Shown in pieces: positions 26,212 through 35,197 of a stretch of 64,000 nucleotides of DNA (position 1 is the first letter of the stretch; every line of letters starts with the position of its first letter). The stretch is from NCBI RefSeq assembly GCF_009909195.1, contig NZ_JAAAMU010000013.1, positions 124,001 through 188,000 on the forward strand, written 5' to 3'. The DNA is from Paenibacillus sacheonensis. Its GTDB lineage: Bacteria; Bacillota; Bacilli; Paenibacillales; Paenibacillaceae. The position numbers and the translations under genes are program-made. The notes under the pieces are model-generated. The model was not told where the DNA came from and did no database searches. It worked only from the letters and a program-made list of their open reading frames with translations.

Positions 26212-26763
26212 ATGGCTGACTTCATGCAGTACCTGACGATGGGCATCGAGCATATCCTGACGGGATACGACCATCTGTTGTTTCTCTTCGGGCTGATTAT
26301 CGCGCGCATGTCGAAAATGAGCATTTTGAAAGTATTGACCGCCTTCACGGCCGGGCACTGCGTGACGCTTGCCTTGTCCGCGCTCGAGATCGTCAGTCTG
26401 CCGCCCGGCATTATCGAGCCGCTGATCGCGCTCTCGATCGTCTATATAACCGTTGAAAACTTGTTCGTTCGCCGTCTGAACCACCGCTGGATCGTAACGT
26501 TCTTCTTCGGCTTGATCCATGGCTTCGGGTTTGCGGATATATTGCGCGGGACGTTGTCCGCCCACTTCGCGATTCCGTTGTTTTCGTTCAATCTGGGCGT
26601 CGAGGCGGGGCAGATTCTCGTGCTGGGTGCCGTGCTGCCGCTCATTTGGGCATACAAACAGACGAGGCTGGACGAGCGTCTTCTGCTTGCAGGGGGTTCG
26701 GGCATCGTGGCATGCTTCGGGTTATATTGGTTCATCGAACGCGTCACGCAGCAATTTTACTGA
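26212..26763 (+). CDS. HupE/UreJ-family membrane protein
   Basis: A 183-residue protein of about six transmembrane helices. The first reads GIEHILTGYDHLLFLFGL, the family hallmark with conserved His/Asp, followed by LTAFTAGHCVTLAL and FGLIHGFGFA. HupE and UreJ proteins are linked to nickel or other metal transport in hydrogenase and urease clusters, but neither enzyme is here. AAAGGAGCC sets the start. The next gene, 20 bp on, encodes what in many other proteins is the N-terminal outside domain of the same chain, so the two products likely work together. Confidence 0.8.
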   Translation: MADFMQYLTMGIEHILTGYDHLLFLFGLIIARMSKMSILKVLTAFTAGHCVTLALSALEIVSLPPGIIEPLIALSIVYITVENLFVRRLNHRWIVTFFFGLIHGFGFADILRGTLSAHFAIPLFSFNLGVEAGQILVLGAVLPLIWAYKQTRLDERLLLAGGSGIVACFGLYWFIERVTQQFY

Positions 26764-26783
26764 TCGGCAGGAGGAGAACGTGC

Positions 26784-27458
26784 ATGAAAATCGGGAAACT
26801 TGGGAAGTTGGCGGCTGTCTGCGCGCTTATGGCCGGATTATTAGGCGCATGGCCGCTCGGCGTCTCGGCTCACTTTGAACCGATCGGTTATTCCGATATC
26901 GCGGTGAACGGCAGCACGGTCGATTATGACCTCTATATGGATCCGTACCAGCTGCTGGAATTTATGGATCTGGATTTGAATTCGGACGGATACGTCGACG
27001 AATCCGAGGTCAGCCGACAAACGGAAACGCTGGAGGCGTTTATGAGTTCGGGAGTCCAAGTGTCCAGCGGGGGAGAGGCCGTGAAGCCGCTGATCGGAAA
27101 GATCGAAATGAAGGATCGCGGCTTGCTGCCGATGATCGTGGCGCATATGAGCTTTCGGTTCCCGGCGCCGGTTGAAGACCTAGGCATCGACTATGCCTTT
27201 TTCCAGAAGGAAGGCTTCGTGCATCATATCAATATGGCGCATATCGCCTTTCAAGGCGAAACCAAAGATATCAGCTTTACAAAGTCCGGCACGGCCTTCC
27301 GTTGGGATCGAACCGGCAAAGGCCGCTCGGTCAGGCATGTGTCGGCCCTATCGACCGGAACGATAATCAGATTCGGAATCTTGGCAGTTTCTTCGCTCTT
27401 GGCCGCATTGACGGCAGCGCTTTGGAAGCGCCGCAAATCCGCGAGGAATGCGGCATAA
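26784..27458 (+). CDS. secreted partner of HupE-like protein, EF-hand motif
   Basis: A 224-residue protein with a signal peptide (about 1-29, cut near VSA-H), an outside domain and one C-terminal helix (about 190-214) ending in a basic tail. DLDLNSDGYVDESEV at 62-76 is an EF-hand-like calcium loop. SAHFEPIGYSDIAVNG and the following region resemble the N-terminal half of long HupE/UreJ_2 proteins. GGAGGAG before ATG 26784. The gene is in an operon with the six-helix protein upstream. Role in metal or calcium handling is inferred. Confidence 0.65.
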   Translation: MKIGKLGKLAAVCALMAGLLGAWPLGVSAHFEPIGYSDIAVNGSTVDYDLYMDPYQLLEFMDLDLNSDGYVDESEVSRQTETLEAFMSSGVQVSSGGEAVKPLIGKIEMKDRGLLPMIVAHMSFRFPAPVEDLGIDYAFFQKEGFVHHINMAHIAFQGETKDISFTKSGTAFRWDRTGKGRSVRHVSALSTGTIIRFGILAVSSLLAALTAALWKRRKSARNAA

Positions 27459-27515
27459 ACAGGAGCTACGACACATCCGTGCATTGCTTCGCTGCGCCTT
27501 AATTACATGCACCAA

Positions 27516-27564
27516 ACAAACAGCCGCCTTCGTCCGGATCGTTCCGGATAAAGCGGCTGTTTGT
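27516..27564. terminator. terminator between convergent genes
   Basis: ACAAACAGCCGC (27516-27527) pairs perfectly with GCGGCTGTTTGT (27553-27564); TCCGGATCGTTCCGGA in the loop may form a second small hairpin. Confidence 0.8.
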
Positions 27565-27607
27565 TGTGACGACGGCAACATACATTCCATGCGAGGCCGT
27601 TCGTCCG

Positions 27608-27802
27608 TCAATGGTTTTTCTTGCGAATCCGCTTGTGCCGGTGCTCCGCCCATTCCTTCGCCTGCGAAGTCGCGATCGAGATCGCGCGGCCCTCTTCGTA
27701 GCCGTCCTCGAGCAGCGCATTGGCAATGTCGACCGCTTTGTTGCGGACGGGCGCGAGGAAATTTTTGAGGGAATCCGGATAATCGTCATGCGTCCATGGC
27801 AT
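27608..27802 (-). CDS. YdaT-like small protein
   Basis: A 64-residue soluble protein starting MPWTHDDYPDSLKNF and containing VRNKAVDIANALLEDGYEEGRAISIATSQA, which I recognise from the N-terminal part of YdaT-type Bacillus proteins; a basic tail (HRHKRIRKKNH) ends it. Function is unknown. AAAGGAGG lies 9 nt before ATG 27802, so I reject the longer frame from 27841. It is followed by the 27516 terminator. Confidence 0.65.
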   Translation of the reverse strand: MPWTHDDYPDSLKNFLAPVRNKAVDIANALLEDGYEEGRAISIATSQAKEWAEHRHKRIRKKNH

Positions 27803-27860
27803 TTGATTCGGCCTCCTTTGCAGCTTGTCCTTACTGTTCATTAGCCGATTCGGCCCGAGC

Positions 27861-28718
27861 CTAAACAGGGGCCGGCGTTCGGTCGGCTTGTACGGTCAGG
27901 CTGTGCTGCTTCGGCGCGACGCCGACGACCTTCTTGAACAGCCGCGAGAAATACGCCATCTCCGGTATGCCCACGCTCTTCCCGATCTGGCCGACCGTCA
28001 TATCCGTCGTTGCGAGCAGGCGAAGGGCTTGTTCGATTCGGTATTTGATTAAGTACCGCTGGGGAGACAGGCCCGTGGCTTTGGTGAACTGCTTCGTGAA
28101 ATAGGTCCGTTCCAGTCCGACGTAATCGGCGATGTTCTTGATGGAGATCGGATTCTGGTAATGCGTCTCCAGAAACTTCAGCGCCTTGCCGGTATAATCG
28201 GGGGCTTCGGTTCGACTATTGAAGGCCGGACTCGACGCCAGATGGGAGACTTCCAGCATCGCGAAGATCGTATACAGCGCGCCATGGATTCTGGAGGCGG
28301 GAAGATCGCGGCTGGGATAGGTTTGCAGCGTATCGATCATGAGGCTGATTTGATCCGGAATGCCGGAGCCGTCGCGTATGCCGCGGACCGGATCCTCCAC
28401 GGAAACGCCGGCCCGCAGCAGCAGCTCCTTCGTCCGCCTGCCGCCGAACGCGAACCAGCAGAAGGTCCAGGGATCGCTCGGGTCCGTCTCGTAATAGGTA
28501 AGCTCGCCCGGGTAGATGGCGAATATTTCGCCTTTCTGCACCGGCTGCCTCCGTCCCCGGCACTCGAAGAAGCCTTTGCCTTTGATGACGTAATGGATCA
28601 AATGTTTATCTCGTATGAAAGGACCGCAGGTAAAAGAATCGACGACGGTCTCGATGCCGCAATAATAGAGATCCAAGTCGGAAATCTGCGATGGAATATG
28701 GAACCCTTCAATCTTCAA
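27861..28718 (-). CDS. AraC-family transcriptional regulator
   Basis: A 285-residue regulator with an N-terminal cupin-like ligand domain (IHYVIKGKGFFECRG, GEIFAIYPGELTYYE) and a C-terminal pair of helix-turn-helix motifs (ISIKNIADYVGLERTYFTKQFTKATGLSP and VGQIGKSVGIPEMAYFSRLFKKVVG, about 190-265). It is divergent from the dehydrogenase/isomerase operon, 144 bp away, and probably activates it in response to a sugar or sugar-like ligand. The shared intergenic region holds no obvious long palindrome. Confidence 0.85.
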   Translation of the reverse strand: MKIEGFHIPSQISDLDLYYCGIETVVDSFTCGPFIRDKHLIHYVIKGKGFFECRGRRQPVQKGEIFAIYPGELTYYETDPSDPWTFCWFAFGGRRTKELLLRAGVSVEDPVRGIRDGSGIPDQISLMIDTLQTYPSRDLPASRIHGALYTIFAMLEVSHLASSPAFNSRTEAPDYTGKALKFLETHYQNPISIKNIADYVGLERTYFTKQFTKATGLSPQRYLIKYRIEQALRLLATTDMTVGQIGKSVGIPEMAYFSRLFKKVVGVAPKQHSLTVQADRTPAPV

Positions 28719-28862
28719 CCGAATCGCCTCCTAGCTAGACACTAGCAAACAAACCACATCCGTGCAATAAAAACGCACAGCGATTCATAGCGCTTTCATC
28801 GGCGGCAGGCTTACAATGGGGGTAGTGCTTCGCCCTATCACTCAGGAAGAGAAGGTGTTTGG

Positions 28863-29933
28863 ATGCCGAACCAATTAATCGCCGTCGCGCCGCGCAAAGC
28901 GGCTCTGCTGCCTTATGAAGACAATGAAACGATTCGTCCGGATCAAGTGAAGATCCGCGTGGAGTACGCTTCTCCGAAGCACGGGTCCGAGCTGGCCGAC
29001 TTCCGCGGCCTAAGCCCGTTCGTGACGGATGTTTACGACGATGAATGGCATGCGTTCCTCCCGCGCGCCGAAGCTGCGGAACCGCAGGCGGTATTCGGCA
29101 AATGGAATCTCGGCAACCAGTATGTCGGCGTCATTACGGAGATCGGCTCCGAGGTGACGGACTTCGCGGTCGGCGAGCGCGTCTGCGGCTACTCGGGCAT
29201 CCGGGAAACCGTCGTGACGGCGTCCCGGAATCTGCTGAAGATGCCGGAGAGCATGTCATGGAAAAGCGCGGTATGCTACGATCCGGCCCACTTCGCCTTG
29301 TCGGCCGTCCGCGATGCGAATGTTCGCCTCGGCGACCGCGTCGCCGTCTTCGGCCTCGGCGCCCTTGGCCAGCTCGCGGCTCAGATGGCGCGTCTTGCCG
29401 GCGCTTCCTATGTTGCGGTCATCGATCCGATCGAGAAGCGCCGCCAAGTGGCGATGCGCGCCGGAGCGGACGCCGGTTACGATCCGACGGTCGACGACGT
29501 GGGATTCCTGTTGAAGCAGGACACCGGGAAGCTGGGCGTCGACGTCATCATCGAGACAAGCGCGAATGAATTCGCGCTGCAGCAAGCGCTGCGCGGCCTC
29601 GCTTACGGCGGGACGATCGCGTTCATCGGTTGGGCGCGCGCGTTCAAGGGCGGCATGGACTGGGGACGCGAAGCGCATTTCAACAATGCGAAGATCGTAT
29701 TCTCCCGGGCGTGCAGCGAGCCGAATCCGGATCATCCGCGCTGGGATTTCAAGCGGATCCGCGAAGCGTGCTGGGATCTCCTGGCGTCCGGCGCGATCGA
29801 CTGCGAGGAGATTATCCATCCCGTGGTGCCGTTCGAGCAATCGGCCGAAGCCTATGAAACGTATGTGGATCAAAAACCGGAGGCCAGCATCAAGCTGGGC
29901 GTCTCCTTAACCGGAAAGGGGTGCACCGAATGA
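28863..29933 (+). CDS. MDR-type (zinc-alcohol-dehydrogenase-like) oxidoreductase
   Basis: A 356-residue medium-chain dehydrogenase. GNQYVGVITEIGSEVTDFAVGERV marks the catalytic domain and VFGLGALGQLAAQMARLAGA the NAD(P) Rossmann site, with acidic VIDPIEKRR after beta-2 favouring NAD. The usual GHE motif and structural zinc cysteines are not evident, so it may be metal-independent or use other ligands. Its TGA overlaps the ATG of the next gene. With a hydroxypyruvate-isomerase-like partner and an AraC regulator, it most likely oxidises a sugar or polyol. Confidence 0.75.
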   Translation: MPNQLIAVAPRKAALLPYEDNETIRPDQVKIRVEYASPKHGSELADFRGLSPFVTDVYDDEWHAFLPRAEAAEPQAVFGKWNLGNQYVGVITEIGSEVTDFAVGERVCGYSGIRETVVTASRNLLKMPESMSWKSAVCYDPAHFALSAVRDANVRLGDRVAVFGLGALGQLAAQMARLAGASYVAVIDPIEKRRQVAMRAGADAGYDPTVDDVGFLLKQDTGKLGVDVIIETSANEFALQQALRGLAYGGTIAFIGWARAFKGGMDWGREAHFNNAKIVFSRACSEPNPDHPRWDFKRIREACWDLLASGAIDCEEIIHPVVPFEQSAEAYETYVDQKPEASIKLGVSLTGKGCTE

Positions 29934-30691
29934 TTTTTTCCGTATCGTTGGATGCCGTATTCAGCAAAACCAACCTGTCGTTCGAGGAACGCGTCGAGCG
30001 TTCGCGCGAGCTGGGCTATACATCGATCGAATTCTGGGGCTGGGGCGACAAGGATCTGGATCGGCTGGCGGAAGTGACGAAGCGCATTGGACTGCAGGTC
30101 GGCTCGTTCTGCACGAAATACGGCGAGCTGGTAGACCCGGCCAAGCGGGGATTATTCCTCGAAGGGCTGCAGGAAACCATCGCCGCGGCGAAGAAAGTCG
30201 ATTGCGCCAGCTTGATCGTGACGGTCGGCAACGCGCTGGAGGGCGTATCGCGCGAAGCGCAGCATGACAGCATCGTCGAAGGACTGCGGGCCGCGGTGCC
30301 GTTATTGGAGGAAGCGGGCATTACGCTTGTCGTGGAGCCGCTGAATATGCTGGTCGACCATGCCGGCTACTACTTGGTGCGTTCGGACGAAGCCTTCGAG
30401 ATCATCGACGAGGTAGGCAGCCCTTACGTGAAGGTGCTGTACGACGTCTATCACCAGCAAATTTCCGAAGGAAATCTGATTTCGACGATCCAGGCGAACA
30501 TCGACCGCATCGGATATTTCCACATCGCCGATCATCCGGGACGCCATGAGATCGGCACGGGCGAGATCAATTACCGCAATGTGCTGGATGCGATCCGCGA
30601 AACGGGCTATGCCGGCCCGATCGGGCTGGAGTATTTCCCGCTGCAAGGCGTGGACGAAGGGCTGAAGGCGTTCCTGAAGGAATACGCGTAA
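29930..30691 (+). CDS. sugar phosphate isomerase/epimerase-like (Hyi type)
   Basis: A 253-residue TIM-barrel protein of the xylose-isomerase-like superfamily. Metal and catalytic residues fit LVVEPLN (Glu), VLYDVYHQQ (Asp, His), HIADHPGRHEIGTGEINY and GLEYFPL (Glu). Hydroxypyruvate isomerase and 2-keto sugar epimerases share this pattern. ATG 29930 overlaps the previous stop (ATGA) with AAAGGGG upstream, so the two genes are translationally coupled and probably act in successive steps on one carbohydrate. Confidence 0.8.
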   Translation: MIFSVSLDAVFSKTNLSFEERVERSRELGYTSIEFWGWGDKDLDRLAEVTKRIGLQVGSFCTKYGELVDPAKRGLFLEGLQETIAAAKKVDCASLIVTVGNALEGVSREAQHDSIVEGLRAAVPLLEEAGITLVVEPLNMLVDHAGYYLVRSDEAFEIIDEVGSPYVKVLYDVYHQQISEGNLISTIQANIDRIGYFHIADHPGRHEIGTGEINYRNVLDAIRETGYAGPIGLEYFPLQGVDEGLKAFLKEYA

Positions 30692-30711
30692 GCACGCATC
30701 AAAGCAGGAAC

Positions 30712-30745
30712 CCGCCCCCGGAAATTCCGGGAGCGGCTTCTTTGC
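30712..30745 (+). terminator. terminator-like hairpin after the isomerase gene
   Basis: CCCCCGGA and TCCGGGAG pair around a 3-nt AAT loop, followed by a short T-containing stretch (GGCTTCTTTG). The T-run is weak. Confidence 0.45.
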
Positions 30746-30939
30746 GTTGTCCGCGATTCAGCCGCTTCGCGTTCGCGATCCGAATCTTCGGGCCTCCGAA
30801 CACTCACGACTCCTCGGCTCAGCGATTTCCGCAAATCCTCGACTTCACGCCTCCACGGCTCCTTCGCTCCGCAGCGCAGCAACTTTCCAGCCGCAGGCAG
30901 AATAAGGTAAACTAAGAGCAGCAAAGGGGCGATGCCGGC

Positions 30940-31647
30940 ATGAAAATCAAAGTGTTGATCGCAGACGATAATTCGTTCATCCGCGAAGGCATGCGGATTA
31001 TTTTGAATACGTTCGGGGAATTCGAGGTGCTGGATGCCGTGGAAGACGGTCAGCAGGCCGTCGAGTACTGCCGGACGCATGACGTCGACGTGGCCCTCTT
31101 GGACGTGCGGATGCCGAACATGAACGGCGTGGAAGCGACGCGGTTGATTACGGAGCAGACGTCGACGAAGCCGCTCATTCTGACGACCTTCGACGACGAC
31201 GAGTATATCCTGGAGGCGATTCGCTGCGGGGCGAAGGGGTATCTGCTGAAGAACAACGATCCCGAACGCATTCGCGATGCCATCAAGAGCGTCTACCACG
31301 GCAACAACGTGCTCCAGGATATCATTCTCGATAAGCTGAAGGGTTCGATCGGCGCGCAGCCGGCGAATGAAGCTTCGACAGCCCCGAAACCGACGGCTCG
31401 TGATGCTTCGGGGGCATCGGGGGCGGTTCCCGCACCGACGAGCCCGATCGACCTCAGTCCGTTCACGGAGCGGGAGACCGAGGTTATGGCGCTGATCGCG
31501 AAGGGATATTCGAACAAGGAGATTTCCAAGGAACTGTTCATCTCCGAAGGTACGACGGCCAACTATATCACGTCGATCTTGAACAAAACGGCGCTGGAGC
31601 ACCGCACGCAGATCGCTATCTACTATCTGACGGGCAGAACCCGTTAA
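30940..31647 (+). CDS. NarL/FixJ-family response regulator
   Basis: A 235-residue two-component regulator. The receiver domain has the acidic pair DD at 9-10, phospho-acceptor D55 (ALLDVRMPN), T (LTTFDD) and K (YLLKNN). A Pro/Ala/Ser-rich linker of about 40 residues leads to a LuxR-type helix-turn-helix (FTERETEVMALIAKGYSNKEI, then SEGTTANYI). The cognate kinase starts 23 nt downstream and an ABC-2 exporter follows, so it likely activates that exporter. Closest known layout is B. subtilis LnrJK-LMN. Confidence 0.9.
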   Translation: MKIKVLIADDNSFIREGMRIILNTFGEFEVLDAVEDGQQAVEYCRTHDVDVALLDVRMPNMNGVEATRLITEQTSTKPLILTTFDDDEYILEAIRCGAKGYLLKNNDPERIRDAIKSVYHGNNVLQDIILDKLKGSIGAQPANEASTAPKPTARDASGASGAVPAPTSPIDLSPFTERETEVMALIAKGYSNKEISKELFISEGTTANYITSILNKTALEHRTQIAIYYLTGRTR

Positions 31648-31670
31648 CGCGCGAAGGAGGCTTGTCCGCG

Positions 31671-32783
31671 GTGGAACTATGGACTGTCGGCAACAAGACG
31701 ATCGTATGGCTTTACGTCATCGCGTTGACGTATTTCTCGCATTCGGCCGCCAAACGGCTGCTCGTGCTGTACTTTCTGCTCTATCTGGCAATCAATTTAA
31801 TTATTCATATCGCCAAGTCGGCGCAGCTGAAGCAGGGGCTGATCGCCCTGGTCATCGGTTATTTGATCCTCTGCGGAGCGTACGTGAAGCCGGAGTTGCT
31901 TCTGCTGCTCCCGTTCGCATTCTTCGAAATCGCGTCGTTCTACATTCGCGATCGCCGACTCGTGTTCGTCCTCGTGCTCGTGCCGATGCTGTTCCTGCCG
32001 ACGTCGCTGCTCGTGCATTACGGCTTTATCGCCGTATTTGTTTATTTCAACTTCGTCATCGTCAAGCGTTACATGGAACGGGTTCATCTGCAGGAGGACG
32101 AGCTGGAGCGCGCACGCCGGCGCTTGCAGCTGCTCGGCAGGCAGCTGAACGACAATGCGGAGTACGCGCGGGCGAGCGAATACCTCGTCAAGCTGGAGGA
32201 GCGCAACCGGGTGGCGCAGGAAATTCACGACGGCATCGGACATGCCATTACCGGGGGCTTGATCCAGATGGAGGCGGCGCGCTTGACGCTTCGCCGGGAC
32301 GCGGACGCCGCGGAGGCGCTGCTGAGCAACGCGATCGCCATATCGAAGGAGGGAATCGAGCAGATCCGCAGGACGCTGAAGGATTTGAAGCCGCCCGTGG
32401 AGCAGCTTGGCCTCGGCAGGCTGCGGACGGCGGTCGAGACGTTCGGCAGCCAGTCGGATCTGCTGACGACGGTCGTCCATGAAGGCGATATCGAGGCGAT
32501 TACGCCGATCCAGTGGAAGATCATCCACGAGAACGTCATGGAGGCGCTCACGAACGCGGCCAAATACGCCCGTGCATCGGCCGTTCACGTGGAGATCCGG
32601 GTGCTGAACCGGTTCGTCAAGGCGGTCGTGGAAGATAACGGGCAAGGCGCGGACAAAATCGTCAAGGGCATGGGGCTGATCGGCATGGAAGAGCGGACGG
32701 CCGCCTTGAACGGGACCGTGACGGCGGACGGCGAGCGCGGCTTCGTCGTCACGACGCTCCTCCCGCGCAGCGGAAGAGAGTAA
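31671..32783 (+). CDS. sensor histidine kinase (HisKA_3 / DesK-LiaS type)
   Basis: A 370-residue kinase with about four to five N-terminal transmembrane helices and almost no outside loop, typical of intramembrane-sensing kinases, then a coiled linker and the HisKA_3 phosphoacceptor H186 in QEIHDGIGHAITGG. The ATPase has N box ENVMEALTNAAKYA, G1 VEDNGQGAD and G2 GMGLIGMEER. I choose GTG 31671 with GAAGGAGG 10 nt upstream; a TTG at 31662 sits too close to the RBS. It pairs with the regulator upstream and likely senses a membrane-active compound. Confidence 0.85.
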   Translation: MELWTVGNKTIVWLYVIALTYFSHSAAKRLLVLYFLLYLAINLIIHIAKSAQLKQGLIALVIGYLILCGAYVKPELLLLLPFAFFEIASFYIRDRRLVFVLVLVPMLFLPTSLLVHYGFIAVFVYFNFVIVKRYMERVHLQEDELERARRRLQLLGRQLNDNAEYARASEYLVKLEERNRVAQEIHDGIGHAITGGLIQMEAARLTLRRDADAAEALLSNAIAISKEGIEQIRRTLKDLKPPVEQLGLGRLRTAVETFGSQSDLLTTVVHEGDIEAITPIQWKIIHENVMEALTNAAKYARASAVHVEIRVLNRFVKAVVEDNGQGADKIVKGMGLIGMEERTAALNGTVTADGERGFVVTTLLPRSGRE

Positions 32784-33032
32784 GGCCTGTTTCCTTGGCA
32801 GGGATACCGAATCAGCTTCGCCTATCCGGCTCCGGCAATCCGGCCAATCCGGCTCCGCAGAGCCAGCTTCGCCGATTCGTCCGAGGCGCGAAGCCAATGT
32901 CCGCCTACTAACGCTTCCGTCCAGCTTTGCCCAAGCCTGCCATGAGATTCCTCATGTCGGACGGGGCGCCGGCGGAGACCGGCATGCTATGCCGGCGGAT
33001 AAACAGACGAATAGATGAGATTTCCCATGGGG
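32784..33032. other. hairpin-rich intergenic stretch before the ABC exporter
   Basis: No gene is seen. The left part carries several copies of short TCCGGC/TTCGCC strings; the right part holds perfect small hairpins CATGAG/CTCATG (32941-32956) and CCGGCAT/ATGCCGG (32979-32995). It leads into the palindrome and promoter at 33033-33081. Confidence 0.5.
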
Positions 33033-33081
33033 AAGGGATGAACTTATGCACTGACATAAGGGCATCCCTTTTTTCTATAAT
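33033..33081 (+). promoter_or_regulatory. palindrome/terminator-like hairpin overlapping a promoter
   Basis: AAGGGATG-AA-CTTATG-CACTGA-CATAAG-GG-CATCCCTT (33033-33070) is a near-perfect dyad, followed by TTTT and then TATAAT at 33076-33081. CTGACA at 33051-33056, in the centre of the dyad, can serve as a -35 box with a 19-bp spacer. It can be read as an attenuator-like terminator, as a response-regulator operator, or both, just before the ABC exporter genes. Confidence 0.6.
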
Positions 33082-33118
33082 GAGACTATCTTAAGAACGG
33101 GAAAGCGAGTGTGCGGAT

Positions 33119-34054
33119 ATGAACGTACTGGAAATACGCGGATTGACGAAGAAGTTCGGCGATGTCGTCGCGGTGGACAATATATCGCTGAAAGTCGGGC
33201 AGGGCGAGATCTTCGGGTTTTTGGGCGCGAACGGTGCCGGGAAGAGCACGACGATCAACATGATCTGTTCTCTGCTGCAGCCGACGGACGGGGACATTCG
33301 AATCATGGACCATGACATCAAGCTGCAGAGCCGTTTCGCCAAACAAAGTCTCGGCATCGTGCCGCAGGATCTGGCGATCTATGAAGATATGTCGGCCTAC
33401 GAGAACGTCAGCTTCTTCGCCGGCCTGTACGGCATTCGAGGCGCGCTGCTGAAGCAGCGGACGCAGGAGGCGCTCGAGTTCGTCGGTCTAGGCGACAAAG
33501 CCAAGAGCTTCCCGAAGAACTTCTCCGGCGGGATGAAGCGTCGGCTCAACATCGCCTGCGCCATCGCGCATAAGCCGAAGCTGATCATCATGGATGAGCC
33601 GACCGTCGGCATCGATCCGCAGTCCCGCAATTATATATTGTCCTCGGTGCGGGAGCTCAACGAATCGGGCTGCACGATCATCTACACGAGCCATTACATG
33701 GAGGAAGTCGAAGAGATCTGTTCGCGCATCGCCATCGTGGATCACGGCAAGATCATCGCGGAGGGCACCAAGGAGCAGCTTACCGCAACCATTACGGATA
33801 CGAAGGATATCGTCATCGAGCTGAAGAACGCGGCCGGCGCGGAGGGAGACCTGTTGAAGGGCCTTCCGGGCGTGCGCAAGGTCAGCCAAGAAGAGAACGT
33901 CATCCGCATCCATAGCGACGCCTCGGTCGATAACTTGAATCGGATCTTGAAGCAGCTCATGGCGGAGGACTTGGAGATTCGCAAGGTCGAAGAGCGGGAA
34001 CCGAATTTGGAGACGGTGTTCTTGACGCTGACGGGACGGAATTTGAGAGATTAA
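33119..34054 (+). CDS. ABC transporter ATP-binding protein (LnrL/DrrA-like)
   Basis: A 311-residue ABC ATPase. Walker A is GANGAGKST at 36-44, Q-loop IVPQDLAIY, signature SGGMKR, Walker B LIIMDEPT and H-switch YTSHYMEE. The C-terminal about 85 residues form the extra domain of drug/lipid exporters of the DrrA/CcmA group. With two ABC-2 permeases downstream it forms an exporter like LnrLMN, which in B. subtilis removes linearmycin-type polyenes. RBS is weak (GGGAAAGCGAG). Confidence 0.9.
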   Translation: MNVLEIRGLTKKFGDVVAVDNISLKVGQGEIFGFLGANGAGKSTTINMICSLLQPTDGDIRIMDHDIKLQSRFAKQSLGIVPQDLAIYEDMSAYENVSFFAGLYGIRGALLKQRTQEALEFVGLGDKAKSFPKNFSGGMKRRLNIACAIAHKPKLIIMDEPTVGIDPQSRNYILSSVRELNESGCTIIYTSHYMEEVEEICSRIAIVDHGKIIAEGTKEQLTATITDTKDIVIELKNAAGAEGDLLKGLPGVRKVSQEENVIRIHSDASVDNLNRILKQLMAEDLEIRKVEEREPNLETVFLTLTGRNLRD

Positions 34055-34080
34055 CCGCGCGGGAAGGAGGAGGTTTACGC

Positions 34081-35196
34081 ATGATAGCTTGGCTGATAAC
34101 GGTCAAAGAAGTGAAGCAGCATTTTCGCGATTACCGCACGCTGTTCTTCCTGCTCGCGTTTCCGATCGTGCTGATGCTGATCCTGGGCATTACGCTGACC
34201 AACGCGTTTACGAGCGAAGTGAAATTGGACGGCATCAGCGTGCTGGTCAACGATGCGAGCAGCGGCGAGCTGTCGCGGTCGTTCGCGGCGTTCGAAGGGG
34301 AATTAAGCCATTCGGGCATCGCGTTCGAGAAGCTGAAGCCGGGCATGGAAGGACGCGAAGAAATCGGCAGCGATCATTACACGGCCTACGTCCAATTGAG
34401 CGATACGGGCATGTCGCTGTACAGCAGCAGCAGCACGACGGTGGAGAGCATCATCGTCCAAGGCATGCTGAGCGCGTTTACGGACAAATACAACGCCGCG
34501 GCAGCCGTGGCGCAGGAGGCCGATTCGGCCGAGGTGCAGGCCGTCTTCGCGGGCAGCGGAGGCAACTACGTGAAAGACGAATCCGTCATCCCCGACCGGA
34601 TGCCGGGCTCCATGGATTATTACGCGATGTCGATGACGGTGATGGTCGGGCTGTTCGGCGCGATGTCGGCAGGCGGGTTGATCAGCTCCGAACGCGTCCG
34701 GGGTACGGGAGTCAGACTGTTCGCGGCGCCGATCCGGCGAAGCGACATCTTCATCGGCAAAGTAATGGGCAATGTCGTGGCGAACACGCTTTGCATTCTG
34801 ATCATCGTGGTTTTCAGCAAATGGGTGTTCAAAGCGTACTGGGGCGCTCATCTGGCAGCGGTCATCGCCGTCCTGATCTGCGAAGTGATCATGGCCACTT
34901 CCTTCGGCATAGCCGCGAATTCGTGGATCAAGAACGGCGGGGGCCGCGGACTGATCATGCTTGTCGTGCAGCTGTCCTCGTTCATCGGCGGGGCTTACTT
35001 CCCGGTCGCCGATTCCGGCATCATGGGAACGGTGGCTTGGCTGTCGCCGCTTCGATGGGCCAATCATGCGCTGCTCTCGATCATCTATAACGACGACGCG
35101 GCCGCCGCTTGGCCGGCAATGGGATTTTTTCTAGGCGCGGCGCTGCTGCTGCTCTTATCGACGGTAGATTTTCGGCGGAATAGGGAGGTCGTATAG
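34081..35196 (+). CDS. ABC-2 type permease (LnrM-like)
   Basis: A 371-residue permease. One N-terminal helix (TLFFLLAFPIVLMLILGITL) precedes an outside domain of about 150 residues, followed by five helices (DYYAMSMTVMVGLFGAMSAGGLISSER..., GNVVANTLCILIIVV, and so on to the C-terminus). This is the ABC2_membrane_3 topology. GGAAGGAGGAGG precedes the ATG, 26 bp after the ATPase gene, and its stop is 1 bp before the next start, so the three genes form one operon. Confidence 0.88.
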   Translation: MIAWLITVKEVKQHFRDYRTLFFLLAFPIVLMLILGITLTNAFTSEVKLDGISVLVNDASSGELSRSFAAFEGELSHSGIAFEKLKPGMEGREEIGSDHYTAYVQLSDTGMSLYSSSSTTVESIIVQGMLSAFTDKYNAAAAVAQEADSAEVQAVFAGSGGNYVKDESVIPDRMPGSMDYYAMSMTVMVGLFGAMSAGGLISSERVRGTGVRLFAAPIRRSDIFIGKVMGNVVANTLCILIIVVFSKWVFKAYWGAHLAAVIAVLICEVIMATSFGIAANSWIKNGGGRGLIMLVVQLSSFIGGAYFPVADSGIMGTVAWLSPLRWANHALLSIIYNDDAAAAWPAMGFFLGAALLLLLSTVDFRRNREVV

Positions 35197-35197
35197 C

